Shown in pieces: positions 31,080 to 42,368 of a DNA stretch of 64,000 bases. Under the pieces are notes generated by a model that was given only the letters and a program-made list of their open reading frames with translations, had not been told where the DNA came from and ran no database searches. Within the stretch, counting starts at the first letter, position 1; each line of letters begins with the position of its first letter. This stretch comes from Mycoplana dimorpha. Lineage in GTDB: Bacteria; Pseudomonadota; Alphaproteobacteria; Rhizobiales; Rhizobiaceae. Made by a program: the position numbers and the translations under genes. The stretch lies in contig NZ_PZZZ01000002.1 of the NCBI RefSeq assembly GCF_003046475.1, positions 620,001 to 684,000 on the forward strand. Direction: 5' to 3'.

Positions 31080-31898
31080 ATGCCAAGCTGGTCACGGTTC
31101 AACATCGCCTCGATCGTGCTGGGCTTTGCCTTCCTGTACCTGCCGATCGTCCTGTTGGTGATCTTCTCGTTCAACGAGTCCAAGCTCGTTACCGTCTGGG
31201 CCGGCTTCTCTACAAAGTGGTACGTGGCGCTGTTCCATAACCAGGGGCTTCTCGATGCCGCCTGGGTGACCATCCGCGTCAGCCTTATCTCCGCGACCGT
31301 CGCGACCGTGCTCGGCACCATGGCGGCACTCGCCCTGGTACGCTACACCCGGTTTCGCGGGCGGCTTCTGTTTTCCGGCATGGTTTACGCCCCGCTGGTC
31401 ATGCCGGAGGTCATCACCGGCCTGTCGTTGCTGCTGCTGTTCGTTGCGATCGGCTTCGATCGTGGTTTCTGGACGCTTACGCTCGCGCACATCACCTTCA
31501 CGATGTGCTTCGTGGCCGTCGTCGTACAGTCCCGCCTGCTGTCGTTCGACCGTTCGATCGAGGAGGCGGCGCTCGATCTGGGGGCGACGCCCTTGCGGAC
31601 CTTCTTCGAGGTAACCCTGCCGATCATCGCCCCGGCCGTCTTCTCGGGTTGGGTGCTCGCCTTTACCCTGTCGCTCGACGACCTGGTGATATCGAGCTTC
31701 ACCACCGGACCCGGTGCCACGACGCTTCCGATGAAGATCTACAGTCAGGTCCGTCTCGGCGTGACCCCCGAGATCAACGCGGTCTGCACCATCCTGATTG
31801 CCTTCGTCACGATCGGCGTTGTCGTCGCCTCCGTCACGACCAAACGGCGTGAGGTGCAGCGCCAGCGCGACGAGCAGGCGGCGTTCGCCGGCAGGTAA
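31080..31898 (+). CDS. potI: Putrescine/spermidine ABC transporter permease PotI
   Basis: A 272-residue second permease of the polyamine importer, six helices, with the EAA loop EEAALDLGATPLRTFFEVTLP (near 160-180) and the SLDDLVISSFTTGPGATTLPM segment typical of PotC/PotI. It is the last gene of the operon. Only 52 bases separate it from the convergent AsmA-like gene, and no clear terminator is seen there. Confidence 0.93.
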   Translation: MPSWSRFNIASIVLGFAFLYLPIVLLVIFSFNESKLVTVWAGFSTKWYVALFHNQGLLDAAWVTIRVSLISATVATVLGTMAALALVRYTRFRGRLLFSGMVYAPLVMPEVITGLSLLLLFVAIGFDRGFWTLTLAHITFTMCFVAVVVQSRLLSFDRSIEEAALDLGATPLRTFFEVTLPIIAPAVFSGWVLAFTLSLDDLVISSFTTGPGATTLPMKIYSQVRLGVTPEINAVCTILIAFVTIGVVVASVTTKRREVQRQRDEQAAFAGR

Positions 31899-31950
31899 GG
31901 GGCCGCCAAAGGCTCCCAGCAGAGATTCCCGACCGGTACGGCTGCCGCGC

Positions 31951-33750
31951 TCAGTCGGCGGGAAGTTCAGCCAACGGTTTCAGAGGCGAGATGACCAGTT
32001 CGGCCCAGGGGCCGCCGAGGAGGAAGTTGACCCTGGGGCTCACCACCGACGTGTCCGCTCCCTGGCGATCCTGGATCGAGCCGGCCATCGCCACGCTGCC
32101 GCCCCGATAGGGGATCATGCCGGAGACGGTGAGCGTCTTCTCCGTTCCCTCGAAGGTTGCCCTGGAGAGCTCCGCCAGGCCATGGTCCAGCCGGCCCTCG
32201 AGCGTCGCGGCCGTGAACTCGAAGCTGCCGCCAGCGGCCTGCTTCATGCCGAAGGGGGCGTTGCCATGGGCCAGTTGCTCAAAGGCGGTGTGGTCGAACC
32301 CTGGAATTGCCCCATGGTCAAAATGTAGGGCGAACATGCCGGTGAGGTCGGCCCCGTCCAGCGCTCGCCACGGGTTATCGGTGAAAAGCTCGACGTGCGC
32401 CGAGCCCCGCCCGTTCGGTAGCGGACCTGATATCGCCAACTGGCCGGCGAGCGCGCCGAGATCGACGTCGTTCAGCGAAAGCTGCAGTTCGCCGCCCGAC
32501 TTCGGGTGTCCCTGGTTGAGCGCCAGCCGGCCGCTGACCCTGCCGCCCAGCAGGGCGGCGTCGCCGATATCCAGCGAGGCCCGGCCGTCGTTGGCACGGA
32601 CACCGGCTGCAAAATCGGACAGGACCAGCGGTTCTATCAAGGCTTCTTCGGAAGACAGGCGCAGATCGAGATCGATGCCGCCGAAGGCGGTCGGTGGAAG
32701 CGAGCCGTCATCCTGCGTGGGCGGCGCGAGGACTTCCAGCAACGATAGTAGGTCGACCCGGTCGAAGGCCAAGGTGCCGCCGACCTTGGGCGCGCGTCTC
32801 GGGGGCAGGCTGAGATCGAGGATTCCCTTCGCCGTCGAACCCTGAATGCTGAGGGTCAGGCGGTCGAGCCGGGCGGTGTAGCCGTTGGCAGTCATCGTGC
32901 CTTCGACGGTCATTGCGTCCCGTTCACTTGCCTGCCCCCAGTTCACACCGCGCCAGGCGAGGAATTGGCCGAGCGAAGGTGTTGCAATCCTGACGCGACC
33001 GGTGGCGAAGACACCCTTCGAGAGGTTGGCGGTGCCGTCGAAATCGATGCCGAGGAAATCGGAGTTGAGCGAGGTATGGACCGCCCCGGTGCCGCCTTGA
33101 AGTAAGGCCAGCGGCTCGTCGGCGCTCAGGCGCCAGTTCATGACCTTGCCCCCGACCACGCCCAGGAGGGACAGCTTCAGGCCGGAGGACGCCTCCGGCC
33201 AGTCGATCTTCCCCTCGATTTTCGTGATGCGGAAATGCTCGTTCCGCGGCATGTCGTCGACGACGATCGTACCGTCGCGAACGATCATGGTGGCGGGCTT
33301 GGGAACCGACTGGGCAGATGTCTCTTCGGCCTTGCCGCCGTCTTGCCAGTTCGACCTGCCTTCGGCATCGCGGCGAACATGGAACACCGGCCGCACGAAC
33401 TCGACCTCTCCGAGGTCAGGCCCGCCGAACAGGGAACCGATGATGCTGAACCGCACAGAGATATGCTCGGCGGTCAGCAGGTCGGCCCCCTCGTTTTCCG
33501 TCAGCTTCGGGTTGCGCAACCGAGCATTGTCAAACCCCACCCGCGGGTTCGGCCAGAACGCGAAGCTGGGTGCGCCGGAAAAACTCAACTGCGCATCAGT
33601 CCAGCCCGACAGCCGCGCTTCGATCTCGCTTTGGACACGCTCCGACGAGATGAGATAAGGGCCGGCAAGGCGGAGTACCAGTGCCAGTCCGGCCATCGCC
33701 AGGAACAGCCGCAGCAGGTTACCCGGGCGGAGTAGATTGTAAGAGCTCAT
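31951..33750 (-). CDS. AsmA-family inner-membrane-anchored protein
   Basis: A 599-residue protein with one N-terminal transmembrane helix (about 13-30) and a long periplasmic region containing AsmA-like beta-rich repeats (ARLSGWTDAQLSFSGAPSFAFWPNPRVGFDNARL, split over residues 45-80, and C-terminal HVELFTDNPWRALDGADLTG). AsmA proteins are bridge-like and influence outer-membrane lipid composition; here the role is inferred from family only. It stands alone, convergent with potI and divergent from the acetoacetyl-CoA synthetase gene. Confidence 0.8.
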   Translation of the reverse strand: MSSYNLLRPGNLLRLFLAMAGLALVLRLAGPYLISSERVQSEIEARLSGWTDAQLSFSGAPSFAFWPNPRVGFDNARLRNPKLTENEGADLLTAEHISVRFSIIGSLFGGPDLGEVEFVRPVFHVRRDAEGRSNWQDGGKAEETSAQSVPKPATMIVRDGTIVVDDMPRNEHFRITKIEGKIDWPEASSGLKLSLLGVVGGKVMNWRLSADEPLALLQGGTGAVHTSLNSDFLGIDFDGTANLSKGVFATGRVRIATPSLGQFLAWRGVNWGQASERDAMTVEGTMTANGYTARLDRLTLSIQGSTAKGILDLSLPPRRAPKVGGTLAFDRVDLLSLLEVLAPPTQDDGSLPPTAFGGIDLDLRLSSEEALIEPLVLSDFAAGVRANDGRASLDIGDAALLGGRVSGRLALNQGHPKSGGELQLSLNDVDLGALAGQLAISGPLPNGRGSAHVELFTDNPWRALDGADLTGMFALHFDHGAIPGFDHTAFEQLAHGNAPFGMKQAAGGSFEFTAATLEGRLDHGLAELSRATFEGTEKTLTVSGMIPYRGGSVAMAGSIQDRQGADTSVVSPRVNFLLGGPWAELVISPLKPLAELPAD

Positions 33751-33933
33751 TTGCCTCGACGGTCGGTTGTCCGCGGGCGTGTTTGGCGCCCTGCTCAGGG
33801 GATAGGCTTTCAGGAAGAAGAAATCAAATGAGGGGCAGTGAAAAATGCCGGTTATGCAAGCCCTCGCGGCGCTGTGCCGACTTCATACTGCGCCGCAACA
33901 TGCTATACAGGCGGGATTGGAGTGGAGGAGCAT

Positions 33934-35868
<1,935 letters not shown>

Positions 35869-35984
35869 GGTTGCCGATCCGTCCTGCCTGTTAACGGTTT
35901 CAAGCCGCCCGGATTAACCAACTTCAACGAGAAGTGAATGGTGCGGCGGCTTGAAAATCGCCTGGGTAAGGAATTGTTAAGCCG

Positions 35985-36130
35985 CGCAAGGCCATCGTCA
36001 ATCCGACTTGAGCACGTCCAATGTGAGGACGGTCCGGCGGCTCGACCGCCTCATGGCATGAGGTCTAACCTGACGCTTTAGTTGGACAGCATTGAATTGT
36101 TGCGGGCGGCCGAAAGGCCGCCCTTTTTTT
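35985..36130 (+). ncRNA. Candidate small RNA with intrinsic terminator
   Basis: An orphan intrinsic terminator points right in a 260-base gene-free gap 236 bases past the acetoacetyl-CoA synthetase gene. Upstream is a promoter-like pair, CTTGAA (35950-35955), 17-base spacer, ATTGTT (35973-35978), giving an expected start near 35985. Between them are stems such as GGCGG/CCGCC (36036-36050) and CCTCAT/ATGAGG (36049-36063), which compete. No protein frame is likely. It could instead be a long 3' UTR of the upstream gene. Confidence 0.4.
36104..36130 (+). terminator. Intrinsic terminator ahead of the iron permease gene
   Basis: GGGCGGCC (36104-36111), GAAA loop, GGCCGCCC (36116-36123) and a run of seven T form a textbook rho-independent terminator for rightward transcription. 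Its T-run touches the stop codon of the convergent permease gene. It ends either the acetoacetyl-CoA synthetase transcript or a small RNA. Confidence 0.85.
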
Positions 36131-37796
36131 ATCGGCTGCCGCTGGTATCGTTCAGCGAGCGCGACACGAGGAACACCGGCACGAGCCCGGCCACGACGAT
36201 GATGATCGAGGCCACCGACGCATCCTCGACCTTCGCCCGCGAGGCGTCTTCATAGACGAGCGTCGCCAGCGTGTTGAAGTTGAACGGGCGCAGCATGATC
36301 GTCGCCGACAGCTCCTTCATGGACTCGATGAAGACCAGGAGCGCCGCCGTCAACGTCGCCGGCCGCATCATCGGCAGCAGCACCGTCCGCAGCGTCTGTC
36401 CGCTCGTCCGCCCCAGAGTGCGGGAGGCCATGTCAAGGTGTGGCGAGAGCTTGTGGAAGCCGGCTTCGATCGTACCCTCGGCCATTGTGAGGAAACGCAC
36501 CGTGCAGGCGTAGACGATGGCAAAACCGCTGCCGGTGAGCAGCAGGCCGGTCGACATCCCGGTCCAATCGCGCGCGACCGCGTCGATGCCGTTGTCTAAG
36601 CGGGCGAGGGGGATCAGTACGCCCATCGCCAGCACCGTCCCCGGTACGCCGTAACCCAGGGAAGCAAGGCGGCCTGCCACCATCGTGATCGGCGAGCGCG
36701 CGCTCCGCGCCGCATAGGCGAGCAGGAAGGCGAGCAGGACTGCGGCGCATGCAGTCGTGAACGAGATCAGGATACTGTGCCAGAAGGCCGACAGCAGCCG
36801 CAGCGACACGAACTGGTCCAGCCGCCGGAGCGCGTAGGAACCGAGCACGAGCACGGGAATGGCAAAGCCGAGCAGCGGCGGCACCATGCACGCGACCATC
36901 GCCGCCCAGCGTTTCCAGCCCCTCAGGTCGAGCCGGATCGAGTCAGCAACCGCTGCCGTCGTCTTGCTGCTTGCAAAGCGCTGGCGGCGGCGGGCGGCTC
37001 GTTCGACGAGAAGCAGCACCACGACGAAGACGAGCATGACGCAGGCGATCTGCGCGGCGCCGGCGAGGCTGCCGCGGTTGAGCCAGGTGTCGAAGATCGA
37101 GAAGGTGAGCGTCTGAACGCCCAGGTACTCGACGGCGCCGATATCGTTCAGGGTCTCCATGGCCACCAGAGTCAGGCCGACCATGATCGCCGGCCGCGCC
37201 ATCGGGATCTGCACCTTGGCGAACACAGAAAGCGGGCTGGCCCCCAGCGTGCGGGCGACGTCGGCGGCGGCGCGTCCCTGCATCAGGAACATCGCCCGTG
37301 CCGCCAGGTAGATATAGGGATAGAGCACGCTCGACAGCACCAGCACGGCGCCGCCGGTCGTGCGGATGTCCGGAAACCAGTATTCCCGGCGCATGGTAAA
37401 GCCGAATGCGGCCCGCAAGATGGTCTGCACCGGGCCGGTGTAGTCCAGGAATTCGCCGAACGCATAGGCGGAGAGATAGGACGGGATCGCCAGCGGCAGG
37501 ACCAGGACCACGGACAGCAGGCGGCGAAGCGGAAATTCACAACTCGCCGTCAGCCATGCCGTGGTTACGCCCACGATCGCCGTTGCGGCGCCAACGCCGG
37601 CCAGCAAGAGCAAGGTGCGCAACGTGGCGCGCGGCAGGACGTTGCTGACCAGATGCGGCCAATCGGCACCCGACCCACCGGCCGCAATCAGGACGATGGC
37701 GATGATCGGCATGAGCACGATCAGCGAGGTGAAGAGCGCCGTGCCGACGAGCGTGCGATGCGCATTAGCGCCCGGCCTGCTTTTGTTCTTTGCCAT
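36129..37796 (-). CDS. ABC transporter permease, ferric iron (FbpB/SfuB) type, orphan
   Basis: A 555-residue fused permease with about twelve transmembrane helices and two transport domains, each with its EAA-like loop (ADVARTLGASPLSVFAKVQIP and ASRTLGRTSGQTLRTVLLP). This architecture is typical of ferric-iron FbpB/SfuB permeases. The start MAKNKSRPGAN is chosen for family length; the open frame runs 52 codons further without protein-like sequence. No ATPase or binding protein is adjacent; a matching ferric-binding protein lies 20 kb away at 57816-58850. Substrate is therefore inferred. Confidence 0.82.
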   Translation of the reverse strand: MAKNKSRPGANAHRTLVGTALFTSLIVLMPIIAIVLIAAGGSGADWPHLVSNVLPRATLRTLLLLAGVGAATAIVGVTTAWLTASCEFPLRRLLSVVLVLPLAIPSYLSAYAFGEFLDYTGPVQTILRAAFGFTMRREYWFPDIRTTGGAVLVLSSVLYPYIYLAARAMFLMQGRAAADVARTLGASPLSVFAKVQIPMARPAIMVGLTLVAMETLNDIGAVEYLGVQTLTFSIFDTWLNRGSLAGAAQIACVMLVFVVVLLLVERAARRRQRFASSKTTAAVADSIRLDLRGWKRWAAMVACMVPPLLGFAIPVLVLGSYALRRLDQFVSLRLLSAFWHSILISFTTACAAVLLAFLLAYAARSARSPITMVAGRLASLGYGVPGTVLAMGVLIPLARLDNGIDAVARDWTGMSTGLLLTGSGFAIVYACTVRFLTMAEGTIEAGFHKLSPHLDMASRTLGRTSGQTLRTVLLPMMRPATLTAALLVFIESMKELSATIMLRPFNFNTLATLVYEDASRAKVEDASVASIIIVVAGLVPVFLVSRSLNDTSGSR

Positions 37797-37957
37797 GGCG
37801 ATGCGGGAAAATACCTGCAACGACGTTTCCTCGTGTCCGCAGTGCCGCAAGGGCGGTACGTCTGCCTTGCCGGCTGTTTTCTGCTGGCGGGCAGCGCGGG
37901 TCCAGGCGTCCTGAGGCAGTGCGGCTGCCCGCGCCGCACTGCAGTAGCGCAATTGCC

Positions 37958-40900
37958 TCAGACTGCCAACACGCGCGGCGACGGAAAGGTGACTTCCACG
38001 AGGGTGCCTTGGTTCGGGCTGGAACTGATGGCGAAGCTGGCGCGGTTCGCGTCGACCATCGCCTTGGTCAGCGGCAGGCCGAGCCCGGTGCCGTCACCAC
38101 GCTTGCGCGCTCCCGTCGTCACCTGCCGGAAGGGCTTCATCGCCTGCTCCAGTTCACTGCGCGTCATGCCGACGCCGGTGTCGCGGATGCGCAGCACGAC
38201 GCTGCCATTGGGCTCGTAGGCGGTCGACACGACGATCTGGCCGCCGGACGGCGTGAAGCGGATCGCATTCGTCAGGATGTTGAGGGCGATCTGCTTGATC
38301 GAGCGCAGGTCGGCCACGACCGGCGGCACGGCTGTCGAAAGCGAGGTGCGGATGATCACCCGCTGGCTGTTGGCATGCGGCTGCACCAGCGCCACTGCTT
38401 CAGAGACCGTCTCGTTCAGCCCGACCGCGGTGAAGTCGAGCTCCATCTCGCCGGCCTCGATCTTGGAGATGTCCAGGAGGTCGTTGACGATGTCGAGGAC
38501 GTGCCGGCCGGAGCGGCCGATGTCGTTGGCATATTCGACATAGCGGGGATGGCCGATCGGGCCGAAGCGTTCGCTCGCCATCATGTCGGAAAAGCCGATG
38601 ATCGCATTCAGCGGCGTACGGATCTCGTGGCTGACGCGGGCGAGGAAATCGCTCTTGTGGGCATTGGCCGTCTCGGCCGCCCGCTTGGCATTACGCAGTT
38701 CCTCCTCGGTGCGCTTCCATTGCGTGATGTCGCGGATGACGGCGCAGTAGCCGCTCGAGGACGACAGCCGGCCCATCGTCATGAACAGCGGAATGAAACC
38801 TCCCGATGCCTCGCGGCCGATCACCTCGCGCCCGTCGTTGAGCACGCTCGCAACGCCGTGGCCGGACAGTCCCGCCAGGTAATCGAGCACGGCCTTCTGG
38901 CTTTCGTGTGCGAAGAGCAGCGCGAACGGCCTGCCGCGGATATCGTCCTCGTCATAGTTGAAGAGCGCGCTGGCGGAGCGGTTGATCGAGCGGATCTCGC
39001 CGTCGTGACCGACGATGACGACACCGTCCGTCGCCGTCTCCAGGATCGAGCGCAGTTCGATGGCCTCGTTGCGCAGCGTCTCGGCCTCCTGCTCGTGCGG
39101 GAGGGAGGCGGCCGCCGCCGACATCTCCGGCGCCGGTGCGTCTGCCACGCTTGCCCCGGTCGGCGACAGCGCCAGCATCAGCGCCGAGCCGCTCTCCCAG
39201 CGCACCGACTGCAGCCGCGCCCTCACCGGTACCACGGTGACGCCGTCGGCATGGCGAAGCAGCATCGTGCCCGGGTGCTCCCGGTCATCCGCCTCCGGCC
39301 GGTCGAGCAGGGCCTCGAGGCCTCCGGCGCGCTCCAGTTCCGACAGCGAATTGAAGCCGGTGAGGTCCAGGAACTCCGGATTGGCATGGATCAGCCGGTC
39401 GCCCGCGTGAATCAGCAATGCCACCGGCAGCGCATCGACGACCGCTGCGGTGAGGCCGTACTCCATCGAAACGCGCGGCGCCACGATCGGCGCCGTTCGG
39501 GTCGGAATGTCGTCGGCGTGGTCGCCGATCTCGAGGCCCGGGCTCTCCTCGCGCGCATCGGCAGGAGCGGTGTGGCCTGCCTCGGCCGGGGCATGTGGAC
39601 CGGTGCCGTCTTCGCCGGCGCGTTTCACTTCCGCAGCAAAGTCTGATGCCGCAGCTTTGTGAGCTTCTGGCGGCGCCGCGGCCGGCGGCCCGGGCTCGGC
39701 GTCGCTCGCGGCATGCGTATCCTCGGGCCGGCGCTTGCCGAAGGTCTTGCCGAGGTGCCGGGCGATCTCTCGGAATGCAGCCTGCTCGCCGGTGGTCAGG
39801 GCACTTGGCCTGCCGCGCCGGTCGTCGAGCTGGACGATCTTGTCCGATGCGCGCCGGTCGGGCTCAACCAGCCGCAATGCCGGCCGTTCGCCGCGGAACT
39901 CGTCGTCGCTTTCGTCGGCAGCGTTATCGGCGTCCGGCAGGCTGCCTGCCGGGGAATCGGATGGTGCTGCCGTTTCTTCTTCCTGCTCGCCGGCAAGGAG
40001 CGCATCGAGTACCGACGGCGCAGGCGGCGGCGTCTGCGCGGGGTCCTCCGCGCCGGCAGCCGGCAAGGCCGGCGCTTCGGCCGTCGCGGTCTCGCCGGCT
40101 GTGGCTTCGTCCGCCTGTTCGGTCGCCGCGGCCAAGCCGCCGAGCTTCAGCCCTCGCGCATCCGGATCCTCGACCACGTCGGCGACGCGGACTATTCCGA
40201 AACCGCGGAAGCCGTCGAACTCGCGGTTGCGCGAGTAGGTGGGAAGGGCGGCGAGATCGACAGGGACGGCCAGGCTGGTCCCCTCGACCGGCCAGAGGAT
40301 CGTCTTGCCCGACCAGGTATCACGACGGCGCAGCAGGTTTGCGATGACACCATCGGCGTCGAAATCGAAGCGGTGGGCGACCTCGACGAAAGGCATTCCG
40401 ATTACGGCGGCGGAGTGCGGCCCGACCACCCGGGCGAACTCATCCGAGACTTCGCTGAACACGCCTTCGGCGTCGATCTTCCAGACGAACCGGACCGGAC
40501 GGGTAGCGGGATTGAAGACGAACCGGCTGTCGTCACCCGTGGATGCCGACACCGCCGGTGCAGGCTCGAGCGGTGTTCTCGCTTCGCTTTCTGTTGCGGC
40601 CGGCGGATTGTCGCCACTCTTGCCGGCGTCGGTTCCGGCCGCGTCATCGGCACTGGCGGGAAGCGCCTGCCTGTGCTGGTCTTCGCCCGGCTCCTCCTGT
40701 GCGATCGCTTTGCTCATCTCTTGCGGCAGCGCAGCGACTGGCGCAGCGGTCTGAACGGCAACTGGTGCCGCACTCGCCTCCGGAACTGCGCCGGAAGGGG
40801 CCGATTGTGCGGCCGGGGCAGTGGCGGTCGCGGTTGGCTCCTGTTCGGCGTCCATGTGGCCAAGGATGGTCTCCACGGCGAGCAGCAGGTTGAGGGGCGG

Positions 40901-41524
40901 CTCGGCCGAAATCCGGCCGAGGGCCGCCGGCAGCAGGCCCTTGCCCGTCGGTACCGGCCGCTTCACGAGCCCGTCGCGCTCGCGCTGCGCCGCCTCAACC
41001 ATCCGCCGCCTTGCCTCCTGGCTGATGCCAAGTCCGGTGAAGCCGGCCGAGGCCGCAATGATGCCGCCCTCACCGTCGAGCACCGCCATGTGGGTGTCGG
41101 GGTCGTCGAAGCCGTCGAGAAGCGATGCGGCCCGTTCGGCCGCGGGTTCGTCCTTGGCTGCAATTGCAGTGCAGAACAGGATCGCGTCTTCGTCCGGGGC
41201 AAGCGTGATACGCTCGACATGGACGGTCATCGGCTGGCCGCGGAAATTCGGGCCGATGCGCAGCAGCAGGTTCCGCCCGATACCTTTGTGGGGGATCTGG
41301 CGCGCTGCGGCCGCGAGCTGGCGGAACACGACGTCGCCCGGCGTCGGCGCCTCCAGGAAGTCATAGATCGAGGCATGCCCGAACAGTGCCGCGCCGCGTC
41401 CGTTCGCCCACAGCACGTCGCGCATGTCCGTCGAAAACAGCACGACGGCATCGCCGCGCGCAAACGGCAGCCGCACCCGCTCATGGACGGCAACGTCTAT
41501 AAAGGGGTACTGATGAGCGGACAT
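37958..41524 (-). CDS. cbrA: Large PAS-domain sensor histidine kinase, CbrA/PdhS type
   Basis: A 1188-residue cytoplasmic hybrid-free kinase. The N-terminal sensory region begins MSAHQYPFIDVAVHERVRLPF. A long, acidic, Ala/Pro/Glu-rich linker (about 330-480 and 600-740) connects PAS-like domains (near 490-580 and 790-960). The HisKA domain has phospho-acceptor His966 in VSHEIRTPLN, and the HATPase has N-box NILTNA (1082-1087) and the G-box GDGTGLGLPL. No receiver domain is present. In Sinorhizobium CbrA signals to DivK/CtrA and affects cell cycle, envelope and exopolysaccharide; the assignment rests on architecture and on its position before the phasin gene. Confidence 0.8.
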   Translation of the reverse strand: MSAHQYPFIDVAVHERVRLPFARGDAVVLFSTDMRDVLWANGRGAALFGHASIYDFLEAPTPGDVVFRQLAAAARQIPHKGIGRNLLLRIGPNFRGQPMTVHVERITLAPDEDAILFCTAIAAKDEPAAERAASLLDGFDDPDTHMAVLDGEGGIIAASAGFTGLGISQEARRRMVEAAQRERDGLVKRPVPTGKGLLPAALGRISAEPPLNLLLAVETILGHMDAEQEPTATATAPAAQSAPSGAVPEASAAPVAVQTAAPVAALPQEMSKAIAQEEPGEDQHRQALPASADDAAGTDAGKSGDNPPAATESEARTPLEPAPAVSASTGDDSRFVFNPATRPVRFVWKIDAEGVFSEVSDEFARVVGPHSAAVIGMPFVEVAHRFDFDADGVIANLLRRRDTWSGKTILWPVEGTSLAVPVDLAALPTYSRNREFDGFRGFGIVRVADVVEDPDARGLKLGGLAAATEQADEATAGETATAEAPALPAAGAEDPAQTPPPAPSVLDALLAGEQEEETAAPSDSPAGSLPDADNAADESDDEFRGERPALRLVEPDRRASDKIVQLDDRRGRPSALTTGEQAAFREIARHLGKTFGKRRPEDTHAASDAEPGPPAAAPPEAHKAAASDFAAEVKRAGEDGTGPHAPAEAGHTAPADAREESPGLEIGDHADDIPTRTAPIVAPRVSMEYGLTAAVVDALPVALLIHAGDRLIHANPEFLDLTGFNSLSELERAGGLEALLDRPEADDREHPGTMLLRHADGVTVVPVRARLQSVRWESGSALMLALSPTGASVADAPAPEMSAAAASLPHEQEAETLRNEAIELRSILETATDGVVIVGHDGEIRSINRSASALFNYDEDDIRGRPFALLFAHESQKAVLDYLAGLSGHGVASVLNDGREVIGREASGGFIPLFMTMGRLSSSSGYCAVIRDITQWKRTEEELRNAKRAAETANAHKSDFLARVSHEIRTPLNAIIGFSDMMASERFGPIGHPRYVEYANDIGRSGRHVLDIVNDLLDISKIEAGEMELDFTAVGLNETVSEAVALVQPHANSQRVIIRTSLSTAVPPVVADLRSIKQIALNILTNAIRFTPSGGQIVVSTAYEPNGSVVLRIRDTGVGMTRSELEQAMKPFRQVTTGARKRGDGTGLGLPLTKAMVDANRASFAISSSPNQGTLVEVTFPSPRVLAV

Positions 41525-41652
41525 CGGCAGCCTGTTATGGTTTCCGGGCGGCCACTGCCGCACGCTTAACGCTTTATTAATAGCGGTGCGATGCCGGCCG
41601 GTCCAGTTTCGGCCTGCTTTCCCTCCCACGGTTTCGGCCGGAAAGGTTAACG

Positions 41653-41685
41653 TTGTGCATCGCACAAACATGTTGCAATGCACAA
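41653..41685 (+). promoter_or_regulatory. Two TGC-type inverted repeats upstream of the phasin gene (PhaR-like sites)
   Basis: TTGTGC-ATC-GCACAA (41653-41667) is a perfect inverted repeat, and TGTTGC-AAT-GCACAA (41671-41685) is a near copy 18 bases downstream. PhaR, the PHB-responsive repressor, is known to bind TGC/GCA-type repeats in phasin promoters, so these are likely PhaR operators. They lie 72-105 bases before the phasin start. Confidence 0.55.
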
Positions 41686-41757
41686 TAAGATGGCGTATAT
41701 GAGCGTCATCGCAATTGGCGCTCCCCACGGGGCGGCCACATTCAAGGATGACTGGAA

Positions 41758-42207
41758 ATGGCAAACAAGAAGACTGACGATGTATTCTCCGTTGCCGCAT
41801 TCGATCCGGCAAAGGTAACCGAGAGCCTCCGTGACTTCGCCGAGAAGGGCGCGGCGCAGACGAAGGACGCCTATGCCAAGATGAAGGCTGCCGCCGAAGA
41901 TGCGACCAAGACGGTCGAGGCGACCCTCGAGAACGCCCAGTCCGGCACCGTCGAGCTCGGCCTCACCGCCATCGAGGCGATGCGCACCAACGCCGAGAAT
42001 TCGCTCTCGCACATGGAAGCGATGCTTGGCGTGAAGTCGGTTTCCGAACTCTTCGAACTGCAGACCGCATTCGTGCGCAAGCAGGCCGAGGTCGCCGTCG
42101 AGCAGGCCCGGATCATGCAGGAAGTGACCCGGAAGGTCGCCGAAAAGGTCGCCGCGCCCGCCAGGTCGGCCGCCGAAAAAACCTTCAAGACCTTCAAGGC
42201 TGCCTGA
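41758..42207 (+). CDS. phaP: Phasin (PHB granule-associated protein)
   Basis: A 149-residue, Ala/Glu/Lys-rich, fully helical protein with amphipathic repeats and the phasin-family core (SVSELFELQTAFVRKQAEVAV near 96-116). Phasins coat polyhydroxybutyrate granules and limit their size. No signal peptide or membrane segment. PhaR-like inverted repeats lie upstream and an intrinsic terminator 56 bases downstream, so it is probably monocistronic. It is divergent from the CbrA-like kinase gene. Confidence 0.92.
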   Translation: MANKKTDDVFSVAAFDPAKVTESLRDFAEKGAAQTKDAYAKMKAAAEDATKTVEATLENAQSGTVELGLTAIEAMRTNAENSLSHMEAMLGVKSVSELFELQTAFVRKQAEVAVEQARIMQEVTRKVAEKVAAPARSAAEKTFKTFKAA

Positions 42208-42262
42208 TCACCCGCACTGCCGCTCCGGCCTGCGTGCTTTTGCGGCAAGACAATATAAATGA

Positions 42263-42290
42263 GGGCTGGGCGCGTCGACCGGCCCTTTTT
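42263..42290 (+). terminator. Phasin gene terminator
   Basis: GGGCTGG (42263-42269) pairs with CCGGCCC (42279-42285; one T-G pair) over a nine-base loop and is followed by five T. It is a likely intrinsic terminator for phaP. Confidence 0.7.
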
Positions 42291-42368
42291 CGCATGAAGA
42301 GCAAGAAGGGGCTTGCAATCTCGTCGGCGTGCCCGTATTTGAGCCCCCAAGCGCAAGGCGCTTCCCGT

